DNA of 64,000 nt from RCIO01 sp035555795 (GTDB lineage: Bacteria > Pseudomonadota > Alphaproteobacteria > Rhizobiales > Rhizobiaceae): contig DATMGE010000077.1 of assembly GCA_035555795.1 (NCBI GenBank), positions 1 through 64,000 on the forward strand. The letters run 5' to 3'. Positions 16,836 to 27,111 of this stretch are shown here, one piece after another. Position numbers and translations under genes: made by a program. Under the pieces are notes generated by a model. The model was given only the letters and a program-made list of their open reading frames with translations, did not search any database and was not told the origin of the DNA. How positions within the stretch are numbered: position 1 is the first letter of the stretch; each line of letters starts with the position of its first letter.

Positions 16836-17599
16836 CAGATGATGCCGCCGCGGATGGCAGCCGCCACCGCCATCGTGCGGTTGGTGGCGGCGAGCTTGCG
16901 CATGGCGCAGCCGAGATAGCTGTTCACCGTATGGGCCGAGACGCTGATGATGGTCGAGACCTCGTCTGCCGTCTTGCCCTCGGCGACCCAATAGAGGCAT
17001 TCGCGTTCGCGCTCCGACAGCGGATCTTCCGGCAGCGCCGGCGTCAGATGGTCGGCCATGAGCGACAGCGCATAGGACGCGGTCAGCTTTGCCGGTTGCA
17101 CGGCGCGCTCGTCGATGGCGCCATCGACGGTAGAGGAAATCACCAGGCAATAGACCGCATCGCCGATCCTCAGCCGCGTGGCCGCCACTTCCGCGAGGCC
17201 GAATTCGCCCAGGATCTCGAGACTGGCCAAAGCGGGGTCGTCACGCATCCGCCAGAGCAAGGGCATTGCGCCGACGAATGGCGCGAAGCCGGGTTCGGCG
17301 AGATCGGCCAGCAGTTCGTCTCCCAGCGCCTGGATCGCATCGAAGCTCCAGCTCGACGCGACGATGCGCGGCGTCGTCGGGGCGGCCAGGTCGAGCAGCA
17401 TGTAGCCATCGGCGCCGGCCATCTTGGCGCAGTGCCGCAGCCAGGCGCAGAGCTCGCCGCGCGTGCGGGGCAGGACAGGGTTCCCGGCCGGCAAGCTTGC
17501 GCCGGCGCCGAAATGCTCCATCTCTTTCCGGTGCAATCCCGGATGCAGCGCGACAGCGCGGCTCGGCTGGAATTGCTCAAGTCGGACGACGGTGTTCAT
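16835..17599 (-). CDS. visN: LuxR-type motility regulator VisN
   Basis: First gene of the visNR pair. From the ATG at 17599 the product has 254 residues, with an N-terminal ligand-domain-like region (about 45-175) and a C-terminal LuxR helix-turn-helix 'LSERERECLYWVAEGKTADE' plus 'SVSAHTVNSYLGCAMRKLAA'. Its last residues (TNRTMAVAAAIRGG) resemble the end of VisR (VNRMHAVAKALRAG), consistent with an ancient duplication. An ATG downstream at the MEHFGAG codon is an alternative start. In S. meliloti fliF lies upstream; here it does not. Confidence 0.87.
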   Translation of the reverse strand: MNTVVRLEQFQPSRAVALHPGLHRKEMEHFGAGASLPAGNPVLPRTRGELCAWLRHCAKMAGADGYMLLDLAAPTTPRIVASSWSFDAIQALGDELLADLAEPGFAPFVGAMPLLWRMRDDPALASLEILGEFGLAEVAATRLRIGDAVYCLVISSTVDGAIDERAVQPAKLTASYALSLMADHLTPALPEDPLSERERECLYWVAEGKTADEVSTIISVSAHTVNSYLGCAMRKLAATNRTMAVAAAIRGGII

Positions 17600-17622
17600 T
17601 CTCGGAAATGCTTCGCCCCTCG

Positions 17623-17643
17623 GCCGGAACACGACGTTCCGGC
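17623..17643. promoter_or_regulatory. Candidate operator in front of visN
   Basis: Perfect inverted repeat GCCGGAAC-ACGAC-GTTCCGGC, 21 bp in all, 24 bp upstream of the visN ATG. Size and symmetry are like the binding sites of LuxR-type dimers, so autoregulation is possible, but this is inference from one occurrence. Confidence 0.35.
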
Positions 17644-17792
17644 AGATCCCGTTGTCACTCGTACTGGAGATACAGCTACCCGCTGGAGCCGGCGCCGCCT
17701 TGCGGACACGCAACGTCGAGCCCGCCTTCACGAATGAAAGCCGGTCGGGCTGCGTCGCGAAGCAGTGATTCGCCGTTCCTGTTCAAGACTTA

Positions 17793-17833
17793 CGTGCGGG
17801 ATTGACTCCGGTCAAGAATCGGAGTCCCGCACG
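17793..17833. terminator. Stem-loop between visN and copper ATPase genes
   Basis: Outer arms CGTGCGGGA (17793-17801) and TCCCGCACG (17825-17833), inner arms CTCCG (17806-17810) and CGGAG (17820-17824), a TTGA bulge and a 9-base loop. It lies just past the copper ATPase stop on that gene's strand, where a terminator is expected. The U-run is on the wrong side for minus-strand transcription (ATTTTT follows on the plus strand), so the assignment as terminator is uncertain; it could overlap the visN promoter. Confidence 0.4.
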
Positions 17834-17905
17834 AGTCCATTTTTCGGGGCGGCGGGAGCGGCGGGCGGTCCGGCGAAGACGGCCCGCCGCTCTTGTGGCG
17901 AATTG

Positions 17906-20410
<2,505 letters not shown>

Positions 20411-20430
20411 TCGGTTGTCTCTGGCTAACT

Positions 20431-20461
20431 CATATGAGGCTTCCAGTCACTGGAAGGTCAA
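20431..20461 (-). promoter_or_regulatory. CueR/MerR-type copper-responsive promoter
   Basis: On the minus strand: -35 TTGACC (20461-20456), a 19-bp spacer containing the dyad CTTCCAGT/ACTGGAAG, then -10 CATATG (20436-20431). A 19-bp spacer and a dyad with the TTCC...GGAA core between the hexamers are the hallmark of MerR-family copper promoters, in which the regulator untwists the DNA. It lies about 20 bp ahead of the copA ATG. No cueR gene is in the window. Confidence 0.75.
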
Positions 20462-20543
20462 GGGGCGCAGATATGGCGGATGCAGCTATTTATCAACGGA
20501 TCGATCGTTCCCTTGGCGAAGCCGTCATTTTGGGCTCGACTGG

Positions 20544-20574
20544 CGCATATTGATATGTTTGAACGAATATATCG
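20544..20574. promoter_or_regulatory. Possible molybdate (ModE-type) operator for modABC
   Basis: An AT-rich imperfect dyad, CGCATATT (20544-20551) and AATATATCG (20566-20574), 50 bp before the modA ATG. ModE-type sites are dyads with TATAT cores flanked by CG, so this is suggestive but imperfect. Confidence 0.3.
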
Positions 20575-20623
20575 AACCTGCGACCGCGTGCGCAGTTCTG
20601 TCGTCATCCACTGGAGGAATCCG

Positions 20624-21412
20624 ATGCAGTCCATTTCACCCCGTCTCGGCTCGCTCGCCATCGCGCTTTCGTTCGCGGCCACGCCTTTCGCCGCAATGGC
20701 GCAGGAAGGGCCGGTCGTGTTCGCCGCCGCGAGCCTGAAGAATGCGCTCGACGCCGTCAACGAGGCCTGTGCTGCCGATGTGGGCAGCAAGGCGACGATC
20801 TCCTATGCCGCCAGCTCCGCGCTCGCCAAGCAGATCGAGCAGGGCGCGCCGGCCGACCTGTTCTTCTCCGCCGACCTCGACTGGATGGCCTATCTGTCGG
20901 AGAAGAACCTGACGAAAAAGGACAGCGAGACGAAGCTTCTCGGCAACCGCATCGTCCTGATCGCGCCTGCCGCGTCCGACGCGACCGCCGACATCAAGGC
21001 AGGTTTCGACCTCGCGGCCCTGCTCGACGGCGGCAAGCTCGCCATGGCCAATGTTGATGCGGTGCCTGCGGGCAAATATGGCAAGGCCTCGCTGGAGGCG
21101 CTCGGCGTCTGGAACTCGGTGGAAGGCAATGTCGCGCAGGCGGAGAACGTCCGCGCCGCACTCGCGCTCGTCTCCACCGGCGAAGCGCCGCTGGGCATCG
21201 TCTACGAGACAGATGCTGCGGCCGACAAGAACATCAAGATCGTCGGTGCATTCCCCGAGGATACGCATCCGGCCATCATCTATCCGGTGGCGCAGCTTGC
21301 CGAGGCAAAGAGCGACAAGGCGCCGGCATTCGAGGCCTGCCTCAAGACCGATGCCGCCCGCAAGCTCTTCGAGGAGCAGGGCTTCAGCGTGTTGGCGCCG
21401 GCATCCAACTAG
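20624..21412 (+). CDS. modA: Molybdate-binding periplasmic protein ModA
   Basis: Periplasmic receptor of the molybdate ABC transporter. Starting at the ATG at 20624, preceded by a GGAGGAAT ribosome site, gives 262 residues with a Sec signal peptide (about 1-25, ending AAMAQ). The mature part has VVFAAASLKNALDAVNEA, SSALAKQIEQGAPADLFFSA and a later GKYGKASLEALG block, all ModA landmarks. Upstream codons in frame are not secretory and are rejected. modB follows after 80 bp. Confidence 0.95.
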   Translation: MQSISPRLGSLAIALSFAATPFAAMAQEGPVVFAAASLKNALDAVNEACAADVGSKATISYAASSALAKQIEQGAPADLFFSADLDWMAYLSEKNLTKKDSETKLLGNRIVLIAPAASDATADIKAGFDLAALLDGGKLAMANVDAVPAGKYGKASLEALGVWNSVEGNVAQAENVRAALALVSTGEAPLGIVYETDAAADKNIKIVGAFPEDTHPAIIYPVAQLAEAKSDKAPAFEACLKTDAARKLFEEQGFSVLAPASN

Positions 21413-21492
21413 CCGCCTGTTCGGCGAATATGTAACAACACGATGTGCGGCTGCCGATTGGCGGCCGCATGTTCGAGGGGATGGAATCAGGC

Positions 21493-22191
21493 ATGGAGTG
21501 GATGGCGCTCAGCCCCGAGGAATGGACGGCCGTTCGATTGTCCATTCGCGTTTCCTTCTGGGCGACGGTGGTCAGCCTGCCGGTCGGCATCCTCGTCGCC
21601 CATGTGCTGGCGCGGCGCGAGTTCATCGGCAAGACGCTGCTCAACGGCATCGTCCACCTGCCGCTCATCCTGCCGCCGGTGGTGACCGGCTATCTGCTGC
21701 TGCTCACATTCGGCCGGCGCGGCCCGGTGGGCAGCTTCCTCGATCAGGCGTTCGGCATCGTCTTCTCCTTCCGCTGGACGGGGGCAGCGCTTGCCGCGGC
21801 GGTGATGGCCTTTCCGCTGATGGTGCGCGCCATCCGCCTGTCGATCGAGACGGTCGACCGCAGGCTGGAGGCGGCGGCCTCGACGCTCGGCGCCAATCCG
21901 CTCATGGTGTTCCTCACCATCACGCTGCCGCTGATGCTGCCGGGCATCATTGCCGGCGCGGTTCTGGCCTTCGCCAAGGCAATGGGCGAATTCGGCGCGA
22001 CGATCACCTTCGTCTCCAACATTCCCGGCGAGACGCAGACGCTGCCCTCCGCGATCTACACATTCACGCAGGTGCCGGGCGGCGAGGCGGGCGCGCTGCG
22101 CCTGACGCTCGTTTCCATCGTCATCGCCATGGCGGCGCTCATCGCTTCGGAAATCTTCGCCCGCCGGGTCGGACGCAGGCTGGCGGCATGA
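21493..22191 (+). CDS. modB: Molybdate ABC transporter permease ModB
   Basis: Inner-membrane permease. From the ATG at 21493 (MEWMALSPEEWTAVRLSIRV), which matches ModB N-termini, the product has 232 residues with five or six spans and the coupling-loop motif AAASTLGANPLMVFLTITLP followed by AGAVLAFAKAMGEFGATITF. ATG codons at 21481 and earlier are possible, but the GAGGGG is too close to 21481. It overlaps modC by 4 bp. Confidence 0.94.
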   Translation: MEWMALSPEEWTAVRLSIRVSFWATVVSLPVGILVAHVLARREFIGKTLLNGIVHLPLILPPVVTGYLLLLTFGRRGPVGSFLDQAFGIVFSFRWTGAALAAAVMAFPLMVRAIRLSIETVDRRLEAAASTLGANPLMVFLTITLPLMLPGIIAGAVLAFAKAMGEFGATITFVSNIPGETQTLPSAIYTFTQVPGGEAGALRLTLVSIVIAMAALIASEIFARRVGRRLAA

Positions 22192-23276
22192 CGATCGCAA
22201 TGGAAGTGAAGCACCGGCAGGGCGATTTCCTGCTTGCAGCGTCCTTCGCCAGCGGCGACGGCGTCACCGCCTTCTTCGGCGCATCCGGTTCGGGCAAGAC
22301 GACGCTGGTGAACATCCTCGCCGGACTGGTCCGGCCCGACCATGCGCGCATCGTCGTCGATGGCCGCGTGCTGACGGACACGGCGGCCGGAGTGAACATA
22401 CCGGTCCACAGAAGGCGCATCGGCTACGTCTTCCAGGAAGCGCGGCTGTTTCCGCATCTGAGCGTGGAGCGCAACCTTCGCTATGGGCGCAGCTTCGCAC
22501 CGCGCGGCGAGGCCGATGCTGTTCCGATGGAAGATGTCATCGAGATGCTCGGCATCGGCCATCTGCTGGCGCGCCGGCCGGCTTCACTCTCGGGCGGCGA
22601 GAAGCAGCGCGTCGCCATCGGACGGGCGCTGCTGGCCAATCCGCGCCTGATCCTGATGGATGAGCCGCTCGCCTCGCTCGACGGGCCGCGCAAGGCGGAA
22701 ATCCTGCCCTATCTCGAACGGCTGCGCGACGAGAGCCGCATGCCGATCGTCTATGTCAGCCATTCGGTGGCCGAGGTGGCGCGGCTTGCCAATGAGGTCG
22801 TGGTTCTCGGCGAGGGGCAGGTGCGTGCGGCCGGCCCGGCCGACGAGGTGCTGCAGCGCCTCGACCTGCTGCCGGAGGGCGAGCGGGCGGAGGTCGGCGC
22901 GCTCGTCGCGCTCACGGTCGTGGCCCACGATCCCGCCTTCGGCCTGACGCAGCTGTCGTCTTCGGCGGGCAGCTGGGTTCTGCCGCGCGTCGATGCGGCC
23001 GAAGGTTCGGTCGTGCGCGTGCGGGTGCGGGCGCGTGACGTGATGCTGGCGGTCGGAAAGCCGGAAGGCATCAGCGCCCTCAATGTGCTGGAATGTACCG
23101 TCGCCGCGCTCTCGACGGGCGAGGGGCCGGAAACGGTGGTGAGGCTCGACAGCGGATCGGATCGGCTGGTCGCGCGCATTACCCGGCGCTCCGCCAGTGA
23201 GCTTCAACTGGTGCCGGGCCAGCGCATCTACGCTATCGTGAAGGCGGTGACGTTCGACGAGTCGCATGCACGCTGA
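22188..23276 (+). CDS. modC: Molybdate ABC transporter ATPase ModC
   Basis: Cytoplasmic ATPase for ModB. The 362-residue protein has Walker A GASGSGKTT (31-39), the signature LSGGE (134-138), Walker B with D158-E159, and a C-terminal molybdate-binding (TOBE/MopI) domain (about 290-355). The ATG at 22188 overlaps the modB stop (ATGA). The stop codon lies in the loop of a 9-bp dyad that may be the operon terminator. Confidence 0.95.
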   Translation: MTIAMEVKHRQGDFLLAASFASGDGVTAFFGASGSGKTTLVNILAGLVRPDHARIVVDGRVLTDTAAGVNIPVHRRRIGYVFQEARLFPHLSVERNLRYGRSFAPRGEADAVPMEDVIEMLGIGHLLARRPASLSGGEKQRVAIGRALLANPRLILMDEPLASLDGPRKAEILPYLERLRDESRMPIVYVSHSVAEVARLANEVVVLGEGQVRAAGPADEVLQRLDLLPEGERAEVGALVALTVVAHDPAFGLTQLSSSAGSWVLPRVDAAEGSVVRVRVRARDVMLAVGKPEGISALNVLECTVAALSTGEGPETVVRLDSGSDRLVARITRRSASELQLVPGQRIYAIVKAVTFDESHAR

Positions 23277-23287
23277 TTGCGTGCATG
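23265..23287 (+). terminator. Stem-loop over the modC stop codon
   Basis: Perfect inverted repeat CATGCACGC (23265-23273) and GCGTGCATG (23279-23287) with a 5-base loop TGATT that contains the TGA stop. A short ATCTTTCCC follows. It may end the modABC transcript. Confidence 0.5.
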
Positions 23288-23355
23288 ATCTTTCCCGCAA
23301 TGTCTGCCATTTTCCGGGGCCTATGCGCTTCAGGTACCGATAAAGGGAGAAGAGG

Positions 23356-23697
23356 ATGGCTGCGCTCAGTCTGCGGATCGATCTCGAACCGGAAGGGCGT
23401 ATCGGCCCCGGCAAGATCGCCCTTCTGGAAAGCATCGCCACCTATGGGTCCATCTCGGCCGGCGCGCGCGAAATGAACATGTCCTACAAGCGCGCGTGGG
23501 ATCTGGTCGAGGAGCTCAATACGATCCTCGGCAAGGAGGTGCTTTCGGCGCAGAAGGGCGGTCGCCATGGCGGCGGTGCGCAGCTTACGCCGGTGGGGCT
23601 GGCGCTGGTGTCGCGCTTCCGCGCCATCGAGCGCGCCGCACATGCGGCAGCCGAAACCCACCTTGCCGCGCTTCAGGCCGAGATCGCCGCGCGGTAG
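23356..23697 (+). CDS. ModE-like single-domain molybdate regulator
   Basis: A 113-residue protein similar to the N-terminal winged helix-turn-helix of ModE (IGPGKIALLESIATYGSISA; AREMNMSYKRAWDLVEELN; GGRHGGGAQLTPVG). The C-terminal molbindin domains of E. coli ModE are absent, so it cannot bind molybdate in the same way; the molbindin domain of ModC or a separate Mop protein could substitute. AGGGAGAAGAGG precedes the start. It lies 79 bp after modC and is convergent with pyrE, so control of modABC is likely but not proven. Confidence 0.85.
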   Translation: MAALSLRIDLEPEGRIGPGKIALLESIATYGSISAGAREMNMSYKRAWDLVEELNTILGKEVLSAQKGGRHGGGAQLTPVGLALVSRFRAIERAAHAAAETHLAALQAEIAAR

Positions 23698-23733
23698 GCT
23701 CATCCGACCTCCGCAACGATCCAGAAGCGCGCC

Positions 23734-24429
23734 CTACCGAGGCAGTTCGGAAATGCCGCCATGGGCGGCCGACCAGCCGAGCGGATCGGTGAGGAAGCTC
23801 TCGACCTCGGCCAGCGTTTCGGCCGGGAACAGCTTCTGCTCGCGCGCGACCTTCAGCACGTCCCACCAGGTGCAGAGATAATGGAGGCGCATGCCGGCGG
23901 CGGCGAGCCGGTCGGGCGTGTCGGGGAAGATGTCGTAATAGAACACAGCGAAGGTGTCGGTGACTTTCGCGCCAGCCTTCTCTATCGCTTCGGCGAACTT
24001 GATCTTGCTGCCGCCGTCGGTGGTCAGGTCCTCGACCAGGAGCAGCCGCGCGCCCTCGGGCAGGTTGCCCTCGATCTGTGCGTCGCGGCCGAAACCCTTC
24101 GGCTTCTTGCGCACATAGAGCATGGGCAGGCCCATCACGTCCGACAGCCAGGCGGCGAAGGGGATGCCGGCCGTCTCGCCGCCCGCCACCGCGTCGAACT
24201 GCTCGAAGCCGACGCTGCGGAAGATGGTCGAGGCGGCGAAGTCCATGATCGCGGAACGGATGCGCGGATAGGAGATCAGCTTGCGGCAGTCGATGTAGAC
24301 CGGGCTCGAAAGGCCGGAGGTGAAGGTGTAGGGCTCGTCGGCCCTGAAATGCACCGCCTTGATCTCCCACAGCATGCGCGCCACGGTCTCGGCGATCACC
24401 GCGCGGTCGGGAAATGTGTTCGAGAACAT
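23734..24429 (-). CDS. pyrE: Orotate phosphoribosyltransferase PyrE
   Basis: Converts orotate and PRPP to orotidine monophosphate in pyrimidine synthesis. The 231-residue product from the ATG at 24429 (MFSNTFPDRAVIAETVARML) has FTSGLSSPVYIDCRKLIS near residues 36-53, the KKPKGFG loop (108-114) and the PRPP-binding motif LLVEDLTTDGGSK (130-142). The length fits the longer alphaproteobacterial PyrE form. Upstream in-frame codons are not PyrE-like. The gene is monocistronic. Confidence 0.95.
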   Translation of the reverse strand: MFSNTFPDRAVIAETVARMLWEIKAVHFRADEPYTFTSGLSSPVYIDCRKLISYPRIRSAIMDFAASTIFRSVGFEQFDAVAGGETAGIPFAAWLSDVMGLPMLYVRKKPKGFGRDAQIEGNLPEGARLLLVEDLTTDGGSKIKFAEAIEKAGAKVTDTFAVFYYDIFPDTPDRLAAAGMRLHYLCTWWDVLKVAREQKLFPAETLAEVESFLTDPLGWSAAHGGISELPR

Positions 24430-24550
24430 CGGCAGGCTCCTTGGGCTGGGCGGCGCTTGGCAGTTCAGAAAACGGGCCGCTCCGGCTCTAGCAATATGCG
24501 CCGCCGCTCGCCAGCGGGTGGTGCAATATTCCGGTGGATCGGCGTATGGT

Positions 24551-25504
24551 TCAGGCGCGGCGTCGCAACGGCCTTGCAAGGGCGGAGCGGCGGATTGCCT
24601 GTGGCGGCTGGCCGAAGCCGCGCAGGAAGGCGCGGCGCATGCGGCCGGCATCGCCGAAGCCGGCCTGCTCGGCGACGCGCTCCAGCGGTGCGTGGCCGCT
24701 CTCCAGCGCCGCGCGCGCCATTTCCAGCCGCAGCCGCTCCACCGCCTTGGCCGGCGTCGTGCCGGTTTCGGCCGCGAAGGCGCGGGCGAAATTGCGCGGG
24801 CTCATGGCCGCTTGTTCGGCGAGACGCTCCACGGTCAATGGTTCCGAAAGCCGGTCGCGCATCCATGCGACGAGATCAGCGAAGCGGCCGCTGCCGCCGC
24901 CAAGCTCGACCAGCGCGGAGAATTGCGACTGGCCGCCCGGCCGGCGCTGGTGCACGACGAGCTGCTGCGCCGTGCGCCGCGAAATGTCGGCGCCCAGATC
25001 CTCCTCGATCAGCGCCAGCGCGAGGTCGATGCCGGCGGTGATGCCGGCGGAGGTCCAGACATGGCCGTCGCGGATGAAGATGCGCTCGCCGTCGAGCTTC
25101 ACCCGCGGGTAGCGGCGGGCGAAATGGTCGCAGCTGGCCCAATGGGTGGTGGCGCGGCGGCCGTCGAGCAGCCCCGCCTCAGCCAGCAGGAAGGCGCCCG
25201 AGCAGACGCTGGCGATGCGCCGCGCGGTGGCCTGCCGGAGCCACGGCACGATGCGGTGGAGGTCGGCCATGGAACGGGCGACGTCGCCGCCGGAGACGAG
25301 GATGGTATCGTAGTCGCGGTCGTCCAGCGGGGCGGCCGCCAAGGGCAGGCCGGACGAGCTTTCCACCGCGCCGCCATCGGCGGAGAGGATGTCGAGCGCG
25401 TAGCTGTCCGGCCGGAGGCGGCCGGCGATCTCGAAGGCCGCGACGGGGCCGGTCACGTCGAGGATCTGGAAACCGGGGAAGATGACGATTGCGATGCGGC
25501 GCAT
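24551..25504 (-). CDS. AraC-family regulator with DJ-1/PfpI domain
   Basis: A 317-residue regulator. The N-terminal half (about 1-185) is a class-I glutamine-amidotransferase-like (DJ-1/PfpI) domain with IVIFPGFQILDVTGPVAAFE and the nucleophile elbow ASVCSGAFLLAEAG; the C-terminal part (about 215-310) has two AraC helix-turn-helix motifs (LTVERLAEQAAMSPRNFARA and LERVAEQAGFGDAGRMRRAF). This is the FtrA-like class; the ligand is unknown. Start at 25504 fits MRRIAIVIFPGFQ. It is divergent, over 79 bp, from another PfpI-domain gene with which it shares the motif GLLDGRRATTHW. Confidence 0.9.
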   Translation of the reverse strand: MRRIAIVIFPGFQILDVTGPVAAFEIAGRLRPDSYALDILSADGGAVESSSGLPLAAAPLDDRDYDTILVSGGDVARSMADLHRIVPWLRQATARRIASVCSGAFLLAEAGLLDGRRATTHWASCDHFARRYPRVKLDGERIFIRDGHVWTSAGITAGIDLALALIEEDLGADISRRTAQQLVVHQRRPGGQSQFSALVELGGGSGRFADLVAWMRDRLSEPLTVERLAEQAAMSPRNFARAFAAETGTTPAKAVERLRLEMARAALESGHAPLERVAEQAGFGDAGRMRRAFLRGFGQPPQAIRRSALARPLRRRA

Positions 25505-25583
25505 GGCAGTTTTTGCCTGTTCTATGTCATTTCCGCCATAAGCTATCGCGCCTAGCCTTGCCGTCAATCGCAAGGAGGAAGAC
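25505..25583. promoter_or_regulatory. Divergent promoter region of the PfpI gene pair
   Basis: 79 bp between the AraC-type regulator (minus) and the membrane-anchored PfpI gene (plus). Only AAGGAGGAAGAC, the ribosome site of the plus gene, stands out. A shared operator for the AraC protein would be expected here but I cannot define it. Confidence 0.35.
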
Positions 25584-26726
25584 ATGCGCAAGCGGATCGT
25601 TCTGTGGGCATGCGTCGCCATCGTCCTGCTTCCGGTGCTCGGTCTGGCGGGGTGGATCGCCACGCTGCCGTCGCCGGCGGCCCGGGCAGCGCCGCCGCCC
25701 GTCGCGGAGGCCGAGCATCAGGCGATGCTCGCGGCGCTCAAGCCGCCGAAGCGGGAGCGGCCCGTGGTGGCTATCATCGGCATCAACAATGCCACCGAGA
25801 CCACCGACTATCTCATGCCCTACGGCATATTGCGCCGCGCCGACATTGGCGATGTGATGACCCTTGCCACCGGGCCGGGGCCGGTCATGCTCTTTCCGGC
25901 ACTGACCGTCGAGCCGCAGGCGATGGTCGCGGAGTTCGACCGGCAATATCCCGACGGCGCGGACTATGTGATCGTGCCGGCCATGAGCCGCGACGACGAT
26001 CCAATCGCCCTCGACTGGATCAGGAAGCAGGCCGAAAGCGGCGCCATCATCGTCAGCGTCTGCGCCGGGGCGAAGGTCGTGGCGGCGGCTGGGCTGCTCG
26101 ATGGCCGCCGCGCCACCACGCACTGGTACTATCTGGACAAGATGCGCGAGACGTGGCCGGGCTTCGACTATGTCGCCGACCGGCGGATGGTGGTGGACCG
26201 CGGCGTGGTGACGACGACCGGCGTCACAGCCTCCATGCCGATGATGCTCACGCTCATCGAGGCCATTTCGGGACGCGCCAAGGCCGAGAGCGTCGCGCGT
26301 GACCTTGGCGTCGCCGTCTGGGATGCCAGCCATGACAGCAGCGCGTTCACGATGACGCGGCCCTTCGCCATGACCGCTCTCGGCAACCTGCTGCCGTTCT
26401 GGCGTCATGAAGAGATCGGCCTGCCCATCGCGCCGGGCGTGGATGAGGTATCGCTGGCGCTCACCGCCGATGTTTGGTCGCGGACATATCGCTCGCGCGC
26501 GCTGACGCTCGCATCGGGCGTGGTCGAATCGCGCAGTGGCATCCGTATCGTTCCGGATCGCGTTCCGGCCGAGGGCGAAGGGTTTTTCCAGCCGCTGTCC
26601 GGTAATCTCCTGCCGCCCGCGCCTGCGCTTGACGATGCGCTGGGAAAGATCGCCGGGCGCTATGGCAACCAAACGCGCGATTTCGTGGCGATGCAGCTCG
26701 AATATCCCCAGCTCGCACTTCCCTGA
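25584..26726 (+). CDS. Membrane-anchored DJ-1/PfpI-family protein
   Basis: A 380-residue protein with a basic start and one hydrophobic helix (about 5-27, IVLWACVAIVLLPVLGLAGW), probably an uncleaved anchor, then a DJ-1/PfpI domain (about 58-225) with VSVCAGAKVVAAAGLLDGRR carrying the nucleophilic Cys. The C-terminal part (about 255-365) is unlike the first and I cannot place it. The AAGGAGG ribosome site is strong. It probably works outside the cytoplasm, and is likely the target of the divergent AraC/PfpI regulator. No substrate can be inferred. Confidence 0.83.
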   Translation: MRKRIVLWACVAIVLLPVLGLAGWIATLPSPAARAAPPPVAEAEHQAMLAALKPPKRERPVVAIIGINNATETTDYLMPYGILRRADIGDVMTLATGPGPVMLFPALTVEPQAMVAEFDRQYPDGADYVIVPAMSRDDDPIALDWIRKQAESGAIIVSVCAGAKVVAAAGLLDGRRATTHWYYLDKMRETWPGFDYVADRRMVVDRGVVTTTGVTASMPMMLTLIEAISGRAKAESVARDLGVAVWDASHDSSAFTMTRPFAMTALGNLLPFWRHEEIGLPIAPGVDEVSLALTADVWSRTYRSRALTLASGVVESRSGIRIVPDRVPAEGEGFFQPLSGNLLPPAPALDDALGKIAGRYGNQTRDFVAMQLEYPQLALP

Positions 26727-26768
26727 GTTGGCGATGACATAAATTGGGGGCTATGCCGCCACAAGAAA

Positions 26769-26798
26769 TTGACATCCTTCAACCCGCTATGGCTAGAT
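26769..26798 (+). promoter_or_regulatory. Sigma-70 promoter of the nrdA riboswitch transcript
   Basis: Consensus -35 TTGACA (26769-26774), an 18-bp spacer, and -10 CTAGAT (26793-26798), close to the rhizobial CTATAT form. The predicted transcription start near 26805 coincides with the 5' end of the cobalamin aptamer. Confidence 0.65.
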
Positions 26799-26804
26799 GT
26801 AGTC

Positions 26805-26997
26805 GTCACGGTCTCCCGAGTCGTTCTTCGGCCAGGGAGCTAAGAGGGAAGCCGGTGCCCCGCCAAGGGAATGCCGGCGCTGCCCCCGCAACTGTAAGCA
26901 GCGAGTTGCTGTCGCTTGAGTGTCACTGGCGCCATCGGGTGCCGGGAAGGCCAGACAGCGGCGACGACCTGCGAGCCAGGAGACCTGCCGTGATGAC
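26805..26997 (+). ncRNA. Cobalamin (adenosylcobalamin) riboswitch
   Basis: The leader contains the conserved cobalamin aptamer core: AGAGGGAAGCCGGTG (26843-26857), GGGAATGCCGGCGC (26867-26880), the near-invariant B12 box TGCCCCCGCAACTGTAAGC (26881-26899), CACTGG, GGGAAGGCC (26944-26952) and GAGCCAGGAGACCTGCCG (26973-26990). The 3' GGAGACC can pair with GGTCTCC near 26810 to close P1. It precedes nrdA by about 115 bp. B12 binding is expected to reduce expression of the B12-independent reductase. I see no intrinsic terminator in the remaining leader, so control is probably translational. Confidence 0.95.
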
Positions 26998-27111
26998 AGA
27001 AACGAACCTCGGGCGGGGTGTCCGGCGGTGCGCAAGGCTTGCTCGCGCTTTCCTCGCGGCATGGTCATCGCGTTTCCGGCAAACCCCGTCCTCAGCGCCA
27101 CGGGGACAAGG

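Larger units (their letters stand above)
17600..17905. promoter_or_regulatory. visN upstream region with two dyads
   Basis: 306 bp without a gene between visN and the copper ATPase stop. It contains a perfect 8-bp dyad, GCCGGAAC (17623-17630) and GTTCCGGC (17636-17643) with a 5-bp centre, ending 24 bp from the visN start, and a second long dyad at 17793-17833. On the minus strand a TTGACC (part of the second dyad) is followed after 17 bp by TAAGTC, a possible but weak visN promoter. Nothing coding is convincing here. Confidence 0.4.

Noticed and set aside
26805..26997. Reading the leader as a TPP or SAM riboswitch
   Set aside because: The B12 box, the GCCGGTG and GGGAAGGCC blocks and the closing P1 are specific for cobalamin.
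27061..27111. An earlier nrdA start (ATG at 27061)
   Set aside because: No ribosome site and no family match before the ATG at 27112.
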